Part shown: positions 61,801-64,000 of the stretch, in pieces
How the letters are laid out: the number at the start of each line of letters is the position of its first letter
Position numbering within the stretch: position 1 is the first letter of the stretch
Assembly (NCBI GenBank): GCA_013433145.1
Contig: CM024171.1
Location: 11,470,065 to 11,534,064 of the forward strand
Direction: 5' to 3'
From: Ascaris suum
Lineage: Eukaryota; Nematoda; Chromadorea; Rhabditida; Ascarididae
DNA: 64,000 nucleotides
The notes under the pieces: model-generated
Told to the model about the DNA's origin: nothing
The model's database searches: none
What the model saw: the letters and a program-made list of their open reading frames with translations, nothing else
Translations under genes and position numbers: made by a program

Positions 61801-63836
61801 CCAGGGACAAGGATGACTATAAGTACGCGACATCTGCCTTGATCTATTGCAAATATGCTGGCGCACTTACCACAAATGCCATTTGCTCATCTCAATCACT
61901 CAATCACATCATATAGTTTACGTTTTCCATATTATTTTTATTTATCGATTTACTTGATGGCTGTCAAGGAGATATTTGGCTATCATCTTAGAACTCTCCT
62001 TCACCATCATATGCTTTCACAAATATCAGCGATAAAATGTGCAAATCCTCTAGTGTCTCTAAAAAAGTGCAACGTTTCATATCTATTAAAAAAATCTCGA
62101 ACTTTGTACATATTGTTTGCTCACATTTTTCTAGAATTCTTATGCGTTTCACTATTGCAGAGATATTCACTGTCGTCGATACTCTTCATCAACTCGTTGT
62201 GTTTAAAGTAAATTTTATTGTCATTTCCGATGGTTGTGCAATTTTTTTTTTTGCAACGTTTACAGATGAATGTTGTCCTCCTATTGTGAAAATTCCACCA
62301 TTCGCCTATGCAACTTTGCGGAATATTTGTTGACTTAAAGAAATGTTTAGATCATCAACAAACTCTACCCATCAAGCAATTCAAACCATGGAAAAGAGTT
62401 TTTTTCTTTCTTCCAAAAAAAAAACCATATTTTGAATTCCTTAGTGTCATCGTTTAATTCAAAGCATCATTACTGCTTATGCGCACTTTTTTTTTTAAAT
62501 TCTACGCCTAAAGCAATTTTACAGCGAAACGATTTGCATTAAAGCCAATCTTGTTTCCACTTAATTTTCGCCTTGCAAATCATGTTTTTGCCTCATTAAC
62601 GTAACCGGCAAATATTTTCAACACACCTTCGTTGCTCTTTAAATACACTTTAGTGATTGACTCCCTCTCATTTGTCGTCTTAAAAGCTGAACTCTAACTT
62701 TCGACTTATATCATGTAGATGAAATAAATTGAAGTAGTTTTTTGTAAAATACACCTATGATAGAAATGATAAAGCATCTATCGATGAGAGAATAAAAAAA
62801 ACATCTATTATCCAATGTATACGCATTCAATTCCCTAGTTTAAAAAACGATCCTCATGTATAATGATGACCATTTCGGAAGAAATCAAACAAATAGAGCG
62901 TCAGTCGTATATATTGAAAAAGTTTCCTTTGCTAGATGATAAGCTTAAATCAAGAACTAAAGCATTTCTACATAGTATTTTGTTATGAAAATTTTTGCCA
63001 TGCTCACCGCGTTCTATATTATAATGTGGATTAAAGCATTTTCTTTTTCTGTATAGTTCTGATTACCAAAACTATCAACGCTTTTTCAAGAAAATTTACC
63101 TCAACAACATTTGCTTGATAATCAGTGATCGGGCATATTTGCATAATAATAAATTGAGGCATGCTTATGCTAATCGCTAATACGAACGTCATATCAACAA
63201 GATACACCTGAGGATGATTTCAGTTACTTTCGTTGCAGTCGATGAGTTCTTTCCGAACACAAATGGTTTATATCTGGCATGTGCACTTTAGGCATTAGCA
63301 TTGACAACGATATCAGCTGGATAGCAGGAGATAGAAACATATGCGATGTATGACAAGAATTTAATCATCTCTGCAGAATATATATGAACAAAACTCTATG
63401 CTTAAGGAAGTTGACGTTTCAGCAACTGTTCAGTAAGACAGCAAATTATAGTTGTGAGCGCAAACGTGGCTATCATCTATGGTATATATTGAAGTTCGTT
63501 TTTTTTTTTTGAAGAATCTTGAGCATAGCCTGACACTTACGCTAATGAGAAGCTCACTGCACAACATGTATTTGAATGTAGGTGCAATAGGAACTCCTAT
63601 ACGATAAACCATTGTTTATTGCAAGCTGAACTCGCTACATCTATCTACCATGCCTTCGAACTCTTCTAGCACCCTTAAAGTGCCTGCATCCTTCTATTTC
63701 GCCGTTTTTTGCAGTCTCCTTCATTTTTTCTGACTCTTAAATTTCGAAACCACTCTCTAGTGCTACTGGAACTGAGGTTGACTGCGTCTGTCACTGCCGA
63801 TCGACGCTGCGCGATGGCAATGAGCAAATTTTGCAT
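51591..63836 (+). CDS. Plus-strand gene with widely spaced exons, partial at both ends
   Basis: Four exons join in phase: 51591-51685, 61591-61646, 61688-61822 and 63761-63836, with introns of 9905, 41 and 1938 nt. Each has an AG acceptor and GT donor. The protein fragment runs from EEKVHWECGTSVSHSFVLL through MKRPLWEMREKRIEKLAEKE and GPSIPINIRYFKDYRVARD to EVDCVCHCRSTLRDGNEQIL; it is highly charged in the middle and Cys-rich at the end. The 61591-61646 and 61688-61822 pair is the most secure (tiny intron, exact phase). The 61591 exon also contains an ATG in good context at 61615, so the gene could start there and the 51.6 kb exon belong elsewhere. It continues beyond the right edge. No family was recognised. 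Confidence 0.5.
51849..51893. repeat. Poly-A followed by (GAAC)n short repeat
   Basis: About 21 A, then roughly five units of CGAA/ACGA. This A-run plus short repeat could be the 3' end of an old retroposed insertion or a simple microsatellite. Confidence 0.8.
52907..52962 (-). CDS. Candidate internal exon, unrecognised
   Basis: Eighteen codons (ETGWSDEQNAAKLSSRLL) plus two carried bases end at a good donor, CAG then GTACGC. The acceptor AATTGAG is weak, and the frame stays open a few codons further upstream. The GC-rich, charged sequence stands out in AT-rich DNA. No partner exon was identified. Confidence 0.35.
55219..55287 (+). repeat. Purine tract: (GA)n, (GAAA)n, (GA)n
   Basis: Uninterrupted purines for about 69 bases with three sub-repeats. 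A mirror-like polypurine tract of this kind can form triplex DNA. Confidence 0.95.
55827..55862 (+). repeat. (GA)n microsatellite
   Basis: About 16 GA units after GAGG. Confidence 0.95.
57420..58140. other. GC-richer island with unresolved coding-like frames
   Basis: This 0.7-kb block is distinctly GC-richer than its flanks. Minus frames 58106-57912 (with CKLSQRRSGACRQIKRLPSM) and 57856-57644 (ending DPQVDLTTKQAKGS) are open, and plus 57782-57991 as well. No combination of frames and splice sites gave a convincing model. It may contain exons of one gene or an old insertion. Confidence 0.35.
59029..59054 (+). repeat. 26-base T run
   Basis: The longest homopolymer in the window. On the minus strand it is a poly-A tract. 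Confidence 0.95.
59885..60071 (-). CDS. Candidate first exon, unrecognised
   Basis: An ATG at 60071 opens 62 codons (MSTPDAKKYTFVHYQPLEF, later LSIYKINSKDIQIISAKNDE) and ends at a clear donor, AGAG then GTAATA, with one carried base. Alternation of hydrophobic and charged residues suggests a beta-rich domain. The frame remains open to 59820 if unspliced. No downstream exon was identified on the minus strand. Confidence 0.4.
60072..61590. other. AT-rich region without a supported gene
   Basis: No coding-like segment beyond short Ile/Tyr/Lys-rich frames was seen. The minus frame at 60598-60819 has the composition expected by chance. Confidence 0.45.
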
Positions 63837-64000
63837 GTGAGAGCGTAATGCATTGATGGAAAATGCAGGTATAACACTTTCTATTCAAATGAGAAATAAA
63901 AGTATGCTGATGCTCAATTTGGAAGGTTTTCACATTTAAGTAACGATCATAATAACGTTGTTACAATATGCCAATATTGGTATAATCCAAGAGAATCGAT

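Overview
This is a window of nuclear DNA from a nematode. Two things show this. A ground-like domain gene (33.3-37.1 kb, minus strand) belongs to a family known only from nematodes. Two tandem casein-kinase-1/TTBK-like kinase genes (0.5-7.5 kb and 11.6-19.5 kb, both minus strand) are of the kind that is strongly expanded in nematodes. The clade cannot be fixed from the sequence. Genes are split into small exons, so almost every long open frame here is a shadow or a fragment. The models below come from reading splice signals and matching intron phase, and no database or transcript was consulted. Layout: (1) 0.5-7.5 kb, kinase A, 8 exons found, first coding exon uncertain, two introns with GC instead of GT donors. 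(2) 11.6-19.5 kb, kinase B, 9 exons giving a phase-consistent 391-codon reading frame, with a possible alternative first exon at 18.7-18.9 kb and two GC-rich blocks inside its introns. (3) 20.3-22.0 kb, a 153-codon frame and weaker coding-like segments. (4) 23.2-25.7 kb, GC-richer DNA with broken charged frames, perhaps an old retroelement gag-like relic or unresolved exons. (5) 26.2-29.4 kb, tightly packed minus-strand genes with introns mostly of 42-100 nt, among them a zinc-binding protein resembling a divergent nuclear-receptor DNA-binding module and an unrecognised multi-exon gene beside a 138-bp AT microsatellite. (6) 33.3-37.1 kb, the ground-like gene, whose first exon is a long Cys-Pro repeat broken by a two-base frameshift. 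(7) 37.5-64 kb, very AT-rich DNA with many homopolymer runs, in which small GC-richer islands look like single exons: a minus-strand 46-residue secreted peptide gene (45.4-45.7 kb), a 145-codon minus frame (50.3-50.7 kb), a minus first exon (59.9-60.1 kb), and a plus-strand gene whose phase-compatible exons lie at 51.6, 61.6, 61.7 and 63.8 kb and which runs off the right edge. The two kinases share internal exon lengths (79, 91, 192 and 209 nt) and phases, so they are a tandem duplication. No other functional linkage between genes is evident. No tRNA, rRNA, CRISPR array or intact transposon was recognised.
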